A DNA stretch of 30,743 bases, from contig JADHMP010000016.1 in NCBI GenBank assembly GCA_016779985.1, positions 1 to 30,743 of the forward strand. The letters are read 5' to 3'. This document shows positions 1 to 6,579 of the stretch, piece by piece. The translations under genes and the position numbers were made by a program. Each line of letters starts with the position of its first letter. The stretch's first letter is position 1. Source of the stretch: JADHMP01 sp016779985 (GTDB lineage: Bacteria > Bacteroidota > Bacteroidia > Flavobacteriales > Flavobacteriaceae). The notes beneath the pieces are model-generated. The model did not search any database. It had not been told where the DNA came from and saw only the letters and a program-made list of their open reading frames with translations.

Positions 1-2
1 CT

Positions 3-206
3 GCTGGACATCACCATACGTCAGGGGGAAATGCATGGGTAGTTCAAGGTTTTAGAGATTTTAAAGGAGCATTTGGAGGGCATAGTAAATTACCCTCAAA
101 ATACAGCCAAAATGAACATGAAAAAGCATGGGATAATTTCTTAGAAACCAATGGAGGAGGTAAAATTGTAAGAAGTTTCCTTAGAATAATGTTAGCTACC
201 TACTAG
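3..206 (+). CDS. C-terminal fragment of an unidentified protein (GHHH motif), 5' end outside window
   Basis: An open frame enters from the left edge and ends at TAG 204-206, giving the last 67 residues. The fragment opens with A-G-H-H-H-T-S-G-G-N-A-W, followed by a glycine-rich stretch and a basic C-terminus. Compact C-terminal domains with clustered histidines near a glycine occur in HNH-type and polymorphic-toxin nucleases, so an effector tip is one possibility, but no diagnostic HNH spacing can be shown and the N-terminus is missing. A strong terminator follows 14 bases after the stop, which supports a real, expressed gene end. No immunity-like gene is recognisable immediately downstream. 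Function is left open. Confidence 0.6.
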   Translation, partial: AGHHHTSGGNAWVVQGFRDFKGAFGGHSKLPSKYSQNEHEKAWDNFLETNGGGKIVRSFLRIMLATY

Positions 207-220
207 CAAATAAATAAATC

Positions 221-248
221 ACCCTCCCAAGTGGAGGGTTTTTCTTTT
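221..248 (+). terminator. Rho-independent terminator
   Basis: Perfect 7-bp stem ACCCTCC (221-227) with GGAGGGT (233-239), a 5-base loop, then a T-rich run TTTTTCTTTT. It lies just after the stop of the partial gene at the left edge and should end that transcript. Confidence 0.85.
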
Positions 249-420
249 ACACCAACGCCTCCAATCCAAATTCCATCTAATCCATTGATATCATAGTTTT
301 AACCCTGAGATTCCTATGTAGTGGTTTTAGAGGGTGTTTGTTTGGGGGAAGTTTGTAATGTTTTAAAATAAATCTCATTCTCTATATATTAGAGTTATTA
401 TTAATCATAAATCAATTAAA
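249..420. other. Non-coding stretch, nothing recognised
   Basis: AT-rich spacer between the terminator and the decayed reading frame at 421. No sizeable open frame, RNA structure or consensus promoter is evident. The remainder of the gap (546-611) is equally featureless. Confidence 0.5.
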
Positions 421-545
421 ATGAAAAATTATTTTTGATAGTTACAATTATTGCTAATCATAGTTGTAAAAATTTGTCAAATTATGAGAGTGTAGATATA
501 AGAGTTTATGATGAATCTATTTTATCAATTTATATGTCCAAATAA
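421..545 (+). pseudogene. Possible frameshifted small lipoprotein-like gene
   Basis: ATG at 421 reads M-K-N-Y-F and then meets TGA at 436. Adding one base to the T5 run at 432-436 opens a continuous frame to TAA 543-545 of about 41 residues: a basic start, a hydrophobic segment L-I-V-T-I-I-A, then an S-C-K-N that resembles a lipoprotein cleavage site, and a short polar tail. This pattern is like small Bacteroidota lipoproteins, but it is short and unsupported by homology. It may be a decayed gene, a sequencing slip in a homopolymer, or chance. Confidence 0.25.
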
Positions 546-611
546 AATATAACGAAAAGAATGTAAAGTATTATATATACTGATATTAAGAAGTGAAAAG
601 AAGTCAATAGA

Positions 612-848
612 TTATAACTCTATATATTCTACAACTATTTGTCCTAGATTCCAAGAGGGGATAAAATAATTGTACTTTGTTCTTTCTAAAACTTCATTAA
701 AAATACGATGCTGTAAGACACTTGAATTTCCTGTTATTATAGTTAGAGAAAAACTTTGTTTCAAGCTTAATTCATCTAAGGTCTCTCGAACAAGAAGCAT
801 TGCTTCCTTATGACGAATTCCATGCAAGTCAATGGTTTTTATATTCAA
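612..848 (-). CDS. Stand-alone Smr-domain protein
   Basis: A 78-residue protein made of almost nothing but an Smr (small MutS-related) domain. The N-terminal I-D-L-H-G-I-R motif (residues 6-12) matches the conserved LDLHG signature, and I-I-T-G-N-S-S (37-43) sits where the family has its T-G-x-G loop, here with N-S replacing the usual glycine. Smr domains are nucleases or nucleic-acid-binding modules in MutS2 and ribosome-rescue factors; single-domain versions are common and poorly defined. It lies 39 bases downstream of the sulfatase on the same strand and may be co-transcribed with it, though a functional link is not implied. The altered T-G-x-G loop makes catalytic activity uncertain. Confidence 0.7.
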   Translation of the reverse strand: MNIKTIDLHGIRHKEAMLLVRETLDELSLKQSFSLTIITGNSSVLQHRIFNEVLERTKYNYFIPSWNLGQIVVEYIEL

Positions 849-887
849 TAGCGCTTAAAATGAATTATGAAGTTGTTGTGACTTTTT

Positions 888-2486
888 TTATTTTTTAAGA
901 TGAGTTAAATAATTATTTATATGCATTTGATCCAACTCGTCGCTGTCACCATAATACGCTCTTAACTCAGTTAATTTATCATGCAATTCTTTTTGGATAT
1001 CTGCATAGTCAGCCTGTCCATAAACATTATTCATTTCACTAGGATCTTTGTCAAGATCATAGAGTTCCCACTCGTCGATATCATAATAGAAATGCATCAA
1101 CTTATAGCGTTCAGTTCTCACACCATAATGTCTTTTGACCATATGTACAGATGGATATTCATAATAAGTATAATAAATGGCTTCTCTCCAATCTTCTGTT
1201 TTTTGACTAACTATATCCCTGAAAGAAATACCTTGTAAATCCTCTGGTTGAGGCACTCCAGCATAGTCTAGAAAGGTGGGTGCAAAGTCTAAATTTTGAA
1301 CCATTTTCTCAATAACAGCCCCCGCTTTAATTTCTTTAGGATATCGCATCAGCAAGGGTGTTCTTAAGGATTCTTCATACATAAATCGTTTGTCAAACCA
1401 CCCGTGCTCTCCTAAGTAGAACCCTTGGTCTGATGTATACACTACAATTGTGTTGTCTGTCAACCCTTCTTGATCTAAATAATCTAAAACCTTTCCAACC
1501 CCATCATCTACAGATTGAATTGTGCGCAAATAATCTTTAAGGTAGCGATTAAATTTCCATAGGGCAATCTCTTTATCATCCATTTTTTGGGCCTTCATGG
1601 CGTCATTTTTAGGCGTATAGGCCGCTAACCAATCTTCTTTTTGTTGAGGTGTAAAACGGGTGAGCTCTTTCTCAAATCCAGTATTATTTCCATAAGGATC
1701 TACTAACATTTTAAAATCATGACCCCAACGACCATGCCCTCCATTTCCGTGTGCCACAGCTATTTGATCTTCTGAAGCAGCAATCAGCATCTCTTGGGTT
1801 TTAGCAGCTGTGCCTCTGTTTTTATAAGTGTCAAAAAAATTGGCTGGGGGACTAAAGGTTTTGTCGTCAAATAAAGTCAGATATTTTTTTTCGGGTTTCC
1901 AATTTCGGTGTGGTGCCTTTTGATGATATAGGAGTAAGAAAGGCTTGCTTTTATCGCGTTTATTTTTTAACCAATCCAAACTGAGTTTAGTGGTCACTGA
2001 AGTCACATAACCTTCAATACGCTCTTTTACGCCATTGATGATAAAATCTGGATTATAATAATGCCCCTGACCAGGCAAAACGGCAGAATAATCAAACCCT
2101 TGTGGCAGTCCTCTGAGGTGAATTTTTCCAACCATAGCCGTTTGATAACCATTTTTTTGAAGGTGTTTAGCAAAATTGTCTTGATCCCAATTAAAATCTT
2201 GCATATTATCTACCTTACCATTCACAAAACTGTGTTTTCCTGTTAGCATCACCGCACGGCTGGGAGCACAAATAGAATTTGTGACAAACGCTTTTTTAAA
2301 CAAGGCGCCTTCTTGGGCTATTCGATCTATATTAGGGGTGTTATTTAGTTCATATCCATAAGCACTAATCGCTTGAAAGGCGTGGTCATCAGACATAATG
2401 AAAACAATGTTGGGTGGTGTATTGTTTTCTTGATTACACGCAAGCAAAAAACTAAGGGTTATGCAGATTAGGAATATATTTTTCAT
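888..2486 (-). CDS. S1-family sulfatase lipoprotein
   Basis: A 532-residue secreted sulfatase. Residues 1-17 form a lipoprotein signal ending L-L-A-C17, so the enzyme is probably anchored in the periplasm or outer membrane. The metal-binding S-D-D-H is at 32-35, and the C-A-P-S-R motif at 73-77 is the type I sulfatase signature whose Cys73 is converted to formylglycine by a separate maturase (none in this window). A second metal region T-S-D-Q-G with G-E-H-G lies near residues 353-363. The H-Q-K-A-P-H-R-N-W segment and overall length resemble N-acetylglucosamine-6-sulfatase-like members (possibly subfamily S1_11), but the substrate is inferred. It should desulfate glycans such as marine polysaccharides or glycosaminoglycans. 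No SusC/SusD pair or glycoside hydrolase is nearby, so it is a lone sulfatase. era lies upstream on the same strand, 54 bases away. Confidence 0.9.
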   Translation of the reverse strand: MKNIFLICITLSFLLACNQENNTPPNIVFIMSDDHAFQAISAYGYELNNTPNIDRIAQEGALFKKAFVTNSICAPSRAVMLTGKHSFVNGKVDNMQDFNWDQDNFAKHLQKNGYQTAMVGKIHLRGLPQGFDYSAVLPGQGHYYNPDFIINGVKERIEGYVTSVTTKLSLDWLKNKRDKSKPFLLLYHQKAPHRNWKPEKKYLTLFDDKTFSPPANFFDTYKNRGTAAKTQEMLIAASEDQIAVAHGNGGHGRWGHDFKMLVDPYGNNTGFEKELTRFTPQQKEDWLAAYTPKNDAMKAQKMDDKEIALWKFNRYLKDYLRTIQSVDDGVGKVLDYLDQEGLTDNTIVVYTSDQGFYLGEHGWFDKRFMYEESLRTPLLMRYPKEIKAGAVIEKMVQNLDFAPTFLDYAGVPQPEDLQGISFRDIVSQKTEDWREAIYYTYYEYPSVHMVKRHYGVRTERYKLMHFYYDIDEWELYDLDKDPSEMNNVYGQADYADIQKELHDKLTELRAYYGDSDELDQMHINNYLTHLKK

Positions 2487-2540
2487 GTATTAATTGTTGT
2501 TTAAATAAAGATAAAAATTTCTTCTAAGTTTTATTGAAGT

Positions 2541-3434
2541 TCAATTGGAATATCCAAACCGTTTTAATTGTTGACCATCGGACCGCCAATTTTTAGAGAC
2601 TTTAACATACAACTCCAAATGTATTTTTTTTCCAAAAAAGTGTTGCAATGCTTTTCGAGCTCCTATTCCAACACGTTTCAGGGCAGTTCCTTTATGTCCG
2701 ATAAGAATGCCCTTTTGAGTATTTCTTTCTACCAAAATGACCGATCTAATTCTAATGATTTTTTGTTCCTCAAGAAACTCCTCGGTGAGGACTTCAACGG
2801 CATAAGGAATTTCTTTGGCGTAGTGTTCTAAAATTTGCTTCCGTATAGCTTCATTTACAAAAAAGCGTTCGGGTTTGTCCGTAAGTTGCTCTTTTGGAAA
2901 ATATGCTGGCGATTCGGGTAGCAAATCAATAAGGTAGTTTTGAAGTTCCTTGACAAAAAATCCTGTCAGTGCAGCTATAGGAAATACGGTAGCGTTGGGG
3001 AATAGATTTTCCATCTCAATAACAGTTTCTTCTAATTCACTTTGATCAACCGTATCAATTTTATTGACCAGCAATACTAAAGGGATAGTTGTCTTTTTTA
3101 TTTTTTCTAATAGATCAGCATCCTTTAAAATTTTATCTTCTACACTCACCATATAAATCAATACATCGGCATCGACGAGAGATTCTTTAACAAAGTTCAT
3201 CATAGAATTTTGCATTTCATAAGCAGGTTTAATAATGCCAGGTGTATCTGAAAAAACCATCTGAAATTGATCGCCACTGACGATACCTAAAATACGATGC
3301 CTTGTTGTTTGGGCTTTAGCTGTGGTGATAGAAAGCTTTTTTCCAATTAGGGCATTCATAAGGGTTGACTTCCCTACATTGGGATTCCCAATAATTGAAA
3401 TAAAGCCTGCTCTGTGTGTCGAATTTGTAGTCAT
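2541..3434 (-). CDS. era: GTPase Era
   Basis: Ribosome-associated GTPase that helps 16S rRNA maturation and 30S assembly. The P-loop G-N-P-N-V-G-K-S lies at about residues 16-23, followed by switch D-T-P-G, N-K-I-D (G4) and a C-terminal KH RNA-binding domain with I-G-H-K-G-T-A-L-K. The start used here (ATG 3432-3434, M-T-T-N-S-T-H-R) gives 297 residues, the usual length. An upstream in-frame ATG at 3509 would add 25 residues, but it would run through the tRNA promoter and does not resemble Era N-termini. It is divergent from the tRNA-fMet gene and upstream of the sulfatase. Confidence 0.97.
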   Translation of the reverse strand: MTTNSTHRAGFISIIGNPNVGKSTLMNALIGKKLSITTAKAQTTRHRILGIVSGDQFQMVFSDTPGIIKPAYEMQNSMMNFVKESLVDADVLIYMVSVEDKILKDADLLEKIKKTTIPLVLLVNKIDTVDQSELEETVIEMENLFPNATVFPIAALTGFFVKELQNYLIDLLPESPAYFPKEQLTDKPERFFVNEAIRKQILEHYAKEIPYAVEVLTEEFLEEQKIIRIRSVILVERNTQKGILIGHKGTALKRVGIGARKALQHFFGKKIHLELYVKVSKNWRSDGQQLKRFGYSN

Positions 3435-3470
3435 TGATTTGGTAAATATACAGAGTTCGATAGCAAAGGC

Positions 3471-3501
3471 TTGGTTTAGGGAGCTAAAGTTTATATATTT
3501 G
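3471..3501 (+). promoter_or_regulatory. Bacteroidota-type promoter of tRNA-fMet
   Basis: TTG at 3471-3473, a 20-base spacer, then TATATTTG at 3494-3501. This matches the -33 TTG / -7 TAnnTTTG consensus of the Bacteroidota primary sigma factor. The mature tRNA begins 11 bases downstream, a spacing suited to a very short leader. Confidence 0.8.
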
Positions 3502-3511
3502 CCCCTCAAAG

Positions 3512-3588
<77 letters not shown>

Positions 3589-3628
3589 TTTAATCCATTG
3601 GTTATTAGTAAAATATCACTAAACATCA

Positions 3629-4266
3629 ATGGATTCTTTGTCTAAAATAATTGCTACCGAACACGATTCTAAACTGATGAAACAGAACTCCGATCCAAAG
3701 ATTTATCACGGTGAAGAGTCTTTCGATCTCTCCAAAAGAGGGTATGTTTTAACTCATTTCGTATCCCAAAAACAGGTAAACTATTGCGTAAAACACCGCT
3801 ATACTTCAACGTAAATAGGTTGTATAAAAAAAGAACGAACGCATGCTTTTCCTAGGGAGATAAAAAGCAAAGAATCTTATGGAGAAGGAATATAACCCAT
3901 ATCAGATCAAATATGAAACCAAAAGAACTGCAATTAATGAGTTAGACTTTGCCATAGGTCAGAAAAAGAAACTTATTAAGGAGACTGATTACTTATAAAG
4001 ATTATCTCAATAGGTTAAGGCACTCTAAAAAATTTCTAGACAAAAAAAGGAATCCTTTATGCTTCCATACATGAAATTATAAAAAAACAAGTCAATCAAT
4101 TCTTAAATTAAGTGCTGGAAAAATTGGGACCACAATACAGAAACAACACTCGTATGGTGTTGAGTTCTCTTTTTAGTGTGCTAGAGGAAAATGATATTAT
4201 CGATGTGAATTTCATCAAGTCAATCAATCCTCTCAAGACTACTCCTACTCGAAACAAGACCTACTC
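3629..4266 (+). pseudogene. Degraded, 3'-truncated tyrosine integrase
   Basis: Pieces of one protein can be followed through all three frames. Frame from ATG 3629 gives S-D-P-K-I-Y-H-G...F-D-L-S-K-R, typical of the start of Bacteroidota phage-type integrases. A shift near 3745-3750 continues as S-F-R-I-P-K-T-G-K-L and T-P-L-Y-F-N-V-N-R to TAG 3855. A further frame gives E-Y-N-P-Y-Q (from 3879), then Y-K-D-Y-L-N-R-L, then K-K-Q-V-N-Q-F-L-N, an in-frame TAA just before 4112, and E-K-L-G-P-Q-Y-R-N-N-T-R up to N-K-T-Y-S at about 4266. At least three or four frameshifts plus stops are present. The N-terminal arm-binding and SAM-like core-binding parts survive. The catalytic domain with the R-H-R-Y residues is absent: similarity stops abruptly where an unrelated minus-strand gene ends. 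It cannot be functional. Confidence 0.8.
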
Positions 4267-4656
4267 TCCGAGCTCCGCTGCTTTTACGAGCCATGCGGCA
4301 CATAATAGTTGAGCCTTTTCCTTAACGGTATGAGTTGTCTTTCTTAGCTCATTTACTTTTTTAAAGGTAAGGGCATTAAATTGGTCTTTGTGAATTGGGT
4401 CTGAAATTCCAGCCAAAATAAAAAGTTTCTTAAAACCAGAGAATTTTTCTTCAGGTTTAAAATAATTATCCTTTTCTGGATTGTCTAAGTTTATGAAATT
4501 ATTGGTTTGGTAAAACAAATCTGAAAGCCGAATATAGTCCTCCATAATGGAGCAGGCCAACTCCTTTTGCCTTTTAAACTTTTTCTCTGACATTTGTTGA
4601 TAGTTATAAATGCTACTCGACTTGTATTTTTTCATAATTAATTTTTTTTCATCCAT
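4261..4656 (-). CDS. Uncharacterised island protein, 131 aa
   Basis: Not recognised. The predicted protein is charged and largely helical, with no signal peptide or membrane segment, and ends L-C-A-A-W-L-V-K-A-A-E-L-G-E. Its stop at 4261-4263 lies exactly where integrase similarity on the other strand breaks off, so its C-terminus may have been created or cut by a deletion junction. The start is ambiguous: ATG 4656 overlaps the upstream 73-residue gene by 19 bases, whereas a second ATG at 4635 would start 2 bases after that gene's stop. The two genes are probably one operon. Confidence 0.5.
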   Translation of the reverse strand: MDEKKLIMKKYKSSSIYNYQQMSEKKFKRQKELACSIMEDYIRLSDLFYQTNNFINLDNPEKDNYFKPEEKFSGFKKLFILAGISDPIHKDQFNALTFKKVNELRKTTHTVKEKAQLLCAAWLVKAAELGE

Positions 4657-4859
4657 ATTTCTGTTAAATCTTCTGCCGTTTCAGAGAGGTCAGATATTGT
4701 ATAATTTTCACAAAGTTTAATAAGGTTCTTTTTTATTGTCTCTGGCAAATCATAAATTAAAAAAAGAGTCGAATACCCATGATAGGCTACTTTGGTATCT
4801 CTAATGACTAAAAAGTCATACAATATTTGGTATATTATTTCTTCCATTAAAAAAAACAA
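4638..4859 (-). CDS. Uncharacterised island protein, 73 aa
   Basis: Not recognised. A small acidic, soluble-looking protein containing Y-H-G-Y-S-T-L-F-L-I-Y-D-L-P-E. ATG 4859 is listed, but the fifth codon ATG (4847, M-E-E-I-I-Y-Q) is as good a start. It overlaps or abuts the 131-residue gene downstream, suggesting translational coupling. About 65 bases upstream lie two 13-bp direct repeats spaced by 21 bp that could serve as an operator. Role unknown. Confidence 0.5.
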   Translation of the reverse strand: MFFLMEEIIYQILYDFLVIRDTKVAYHGYSTLFLIYDLPETIKKNLIKLCENYTISDLSETAEDLTEIWMKKN

Positions 4860-4923
4860 AAATAATTATTCTATGAATTGAAAATAAGAACTCAATGCCT
4901 CAATACACAAGGAGTATATTTGT

Positions 4924-4957
4924 GTAATAAACGGTTGTTTTAATGTAATAAATGGTT
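4924..4957. promoter_or_regulatory. Paired 13-bp direct repeats, candidate operator
   Basis: GTAATAAACGGTT (4924-4936) and GTAATAAATGGTT (4945-4957) differ at one base and start 21 bp apart, about two helical turns. They lie upstream of the minus-strand 73/131-residue pair. That a regulator binds them is inference. Confidence 0.35.
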
Positions 4958-5144
4958 AAAAAGAAAAAAAAGAATAGGAAACTCCCAGCCCAATAATAAG
5001 CTTACCACGGAGGTCAACCCCCCCAAAGGGGCCAAAATGCAGCCTTTTCTTTTGCTCCTTAAAGTTGAATGAAGCGTACTCTACTTTGGTTCATATTTGT
5101 TCTGCAAGTGTTCTATAATAATCTTGCGATTGAAGAAAAAGTAA
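4956..5144 (-). pseudogene. Remnant of a beta-barrel or phage spanin-like C-terminus
   Basis: On the minus strand one frame ends at TAA 4956-4958 and reads, after an in-frame TGA near 5090, T-K-V-E-Y-A-S-F-N-F-K-E-Q and then H-F-G-P-F-G-G-V-D-L-R-G-K and I-G-L-G-V-S-Y-S-F-F-S-F. The alternating pattern ending in Phe is typical of C-terminal strands of outer-membrane proteins, and resembles the C-termini of Bacteroidota phage lysis proteins with an outer-membrane-like tail. No start codon or N-terminal part is found. This is likely a gene fragment within the decayed island; the family assignment is tentative. Confidence 0.35.
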
Positions 5145-5262
5145 TTAATAAACATATCAAAAAAGGCTGAAAAACCTCGTTGGAATTGTGAGAATAAGAT
5201 AAGTTCTCAAATATTTTATTAATCTCCCGGAGCTCATGCAGTATGTCTCTTGTTTTAAGCAT
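5113..5262 (-). CDS. Small hypothetical protein, possibly frameshifted
   Basis: As sequenced, ATG 5262 gives 49 residues starting M-L-K-T-R-D-I-L-H-E-L-R-E-I-N-K and ending in a hydrophobic tail. If the A6 run at 5159-5164 had one more base, the frame would instead continue as F-D-M-F-I-N-Y-F-F-F-N-R-K-I-I-I-E-H-L and stop at 5081-5083, giving 60 residues with a more protein-like charged end. The N-terminal half is helical and charged. No family is recognised. It sits between the 93-residue gene and the barrel-like remnant on the same strand. Confidence 0.35.
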   Translation of the reverse strand: MLKTRDILHELREINKIFENLSYSHNSNEVFQPFLICLLITFSSIARLL

Positions 5263-5365
5263 TTGATATAAAACTTGTCATCACAACTCGCTTTAGCTTA
5301 GACTTTTGTTGTTTATTATTAGGGAAAAGTAGGTTAAGTCATAAATTTGGGAAAACAAGCGTAGG

Positions 5366-5647
5366 TTAGCTCAGTTTCTTGTAATCAATTGAATCTTTTA
5401 CTTCATTAATGATCTGAGGGTCGGTATAATTATATTCTTCGGGATGATGTGTTTCGGGAATGGTCTTGCGAAATTGCTTCACCTCTATTTCAAAGTGAAA
5501 CATAAATCCACCAAACTCGTATTCCTCCTCTTCGTTGTAATACCTTCCATCATTTCCACCCCAGTCTAGTTCAATCGAGACATTTGGAGCTTGTTTTAGC
5601 TCTTGCAATAATTCTAATTGATCAAAAAGTAGGGCTCTGGGATTCAT
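5366..5647 (-). CDS. Uncharacterised acidic island protein, 93 aa
   Basis: Not recognised. Strongly acidic, soluble, with no signal peptide. It contains N-E-E-E-E-Y-E-F-G-G-F-M-F-H-F-E-I-E-V, a likely beta-rich centre. It is divergent from the helix-turn-helix gene at 5778, sharing a 130-bp intergenic region that carries small repeats, an arrangement often seen for regulator/target pairs in phages and integrative elements. Function is unknown. Confidence 0.55.
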   Translation of the reverse strand: MNPRALLFDQLELLQELKQAPNVSIELDWGGNDGRYYNEEEEYEFGGFMFHFEIEVKQFRKTIPETHHPEEYNYTDPQIINEVKDSIDYKKLS

Positions 5648-5654
5648 TTTTCTA

Positions 5655-5719
5655 TATTTGTTAAAGTTGTTTATTCAAATATAACAACAAATAATGACAA
5701 TATAAATACATATAAATAC
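5655..5719. promoter_or_regulatory. Divergent control region with repeats
   Basis: Between the minus-strand 93-residue gene and the plus-strand HTH gene lie an 8-bp inverted repeat, TATTTGTT (5655-5662) with AACAAATA (5686-5693), and two copies of TATAAATAC (5701-5709 and 5711-5719). A TATATTTG box on the minus strand (5677-5684) could be the -7 element of the 93-residue gene. Operator function is inferred, and the region is very AT-rich so chance repeats are possible. Confidence 0.35.
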
Positions 5720-5777
5720 TTTTTTTATAAAAAATCACTAAGTCTTTGTTTTTCAAATAATTAAAAATATAGATGTA

Positions 5778-6143
5778 ATGACTGATCCCCAGAAAATTCA
5801 GGCTATTATCGAATATTCCAAGATGAGCAGACGTGCCCTTGGGATTGAGTTAGGATATACTGACGGCTCATTTCTATTCCACGTTATTAATGGCAGAAAT
5901 GGAATATCAGTAAAGCTTGCTAAGAAAATAACCGATCAATTCCCAGAAATAAGCTATGATTGGTTGCTAAAAAGTAAAGGCCAAATGTTCGTTGAAGAGA
6001 AACCCACGCCAAAAGATAATCTAACTGAAAGGATAGAATTTCTAGAACGCCATTTAAAAGGGCAAGATGCTCGTATTGAGATATTGGAACGTAAAGTGTT
6101 GGCAATGACATCAACCGCTAACAAAGAGCCTAAGAGCTCCTAG
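5778..6143 (+). CDS. Phage-repressor-like helix-turn-helix protein
   Basis: A 121-residue protein with an XRE/CI-like DNA-binding half (about residues 5-70): S-R-R-A-L-G-I-E-L-G-Y fits helix 2, and F-L-F-H-V-I-N-G-R-N-G-I-S the recognition region, followed by the I-S-Y-D-W-L-L-K-S-K-G-Q-M-F ending seen in many Bacteroidota phage repressors and Cro/CI-like regulators. The C-terminal part (about 80-110) is a heptad-rich coiled coil likely to mediate dimerisation. There is no S24 peptidase domain, so RecA-triggered self-cleavage is not expected. It is probably the regulator of the integrated element, autoregulating from the shared divergent region. It appears intact, unlike the integrase. Confidence 0.7.
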   Translation: MTDPQKIQAIIEYSKMSRRALGIELGYTDGSFLFHVINGRNGISVKLAKKITDQFPEISYDWLLKSKGQMFVEEKPTPKDNLTERIEFLERHLKGQDARIEILERKVLAMTSTANKEPKSS

Positions 6144-6246
6144 AGCGAACACGCTACACTACACGATTAGTCTAGAAAAGAGTAAAAATAAAAAATAAAG
6201 AAGCATATAATTAATTAGTTAACTTTAAAAAAGTGATCAAAAGTCC

Positions 6247-6292
6247 CTCATAACCCGAAACTCGTAGGTTCGAGTCAAGACCTCGCTACTAA
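6247..6292 (+). repeat. Right attachment-site copy (diverged tRNA-fMet 3' half)
   Basis: Matches 3543-3588 over 46 bases with six mismatches. It starts precisely at the anticodon loop (CTCATAACCCGAA) and runs past the tRNA 3' end (CTCGCTACTAA). The upstream half of a tRNA is missing, so this is not a gene. It is the expected attR of a tRNA-integrating element, since diverged. Confidence 0.75.
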
Positions 6293-6302
6293 AATAACTA
6301 AG

Positions 6303-6334
6303 CGGTTATACCATTCGAGTATAACCGTTTTTTT
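6303..6334 (+). terminator. Terminator, probably once that of tRNA-fMet
   Basis: Perfect 9-bp stem CGGTTATAC (6303-6311) with GTATAACCG (6319-6327), a 7-base loop, then T7. It follows 10 bases after the right attachment copy. No comparable terminator follows the intact tRNA at 3584, consistent with the island having been inserted between tRNA and terminator. Confidence 0.85.
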
Positions 6335-6579
6335 AAATAAAATCAATACCCTCTTGTTAATTAATTCTCAATCCAAAAAACCTGAAATTTTTCAAACGGT
6401 AAGAAAAGCTAGTTAATTCATGTTATAGAATTATTTTTTTGTTATGTTTATCCATTGTTGGATGGTAACGCATTAATTCAAAATTTTAATATTGATTTTT
6501 GCCCCACAAATCATTCTATTCAAGAACCCTATAAAACACAGCAATAAGAGGTTTTTTGATCTGTTTAAATTTATAATTA

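Noticed and set aside
3435..3509. Longer Era start at 3509
   Set aside because: The extra 25 residues are not Era-like and the region holds the tRNA promoter.
3593..3634. 8-bp inverted repeat ATCCATTG / CAATGGAT at the start of the integrase remnant
   Set aside because: Could be an integrase arm site, but it is short and in AT-rich DNA; not strong enough to list.
6247..6292. Second tRNA gene
   Set aside because: Only the 3' half is present, without acceptor 5' strand or D-arm, and stem positions carry uncompensated mismatches.
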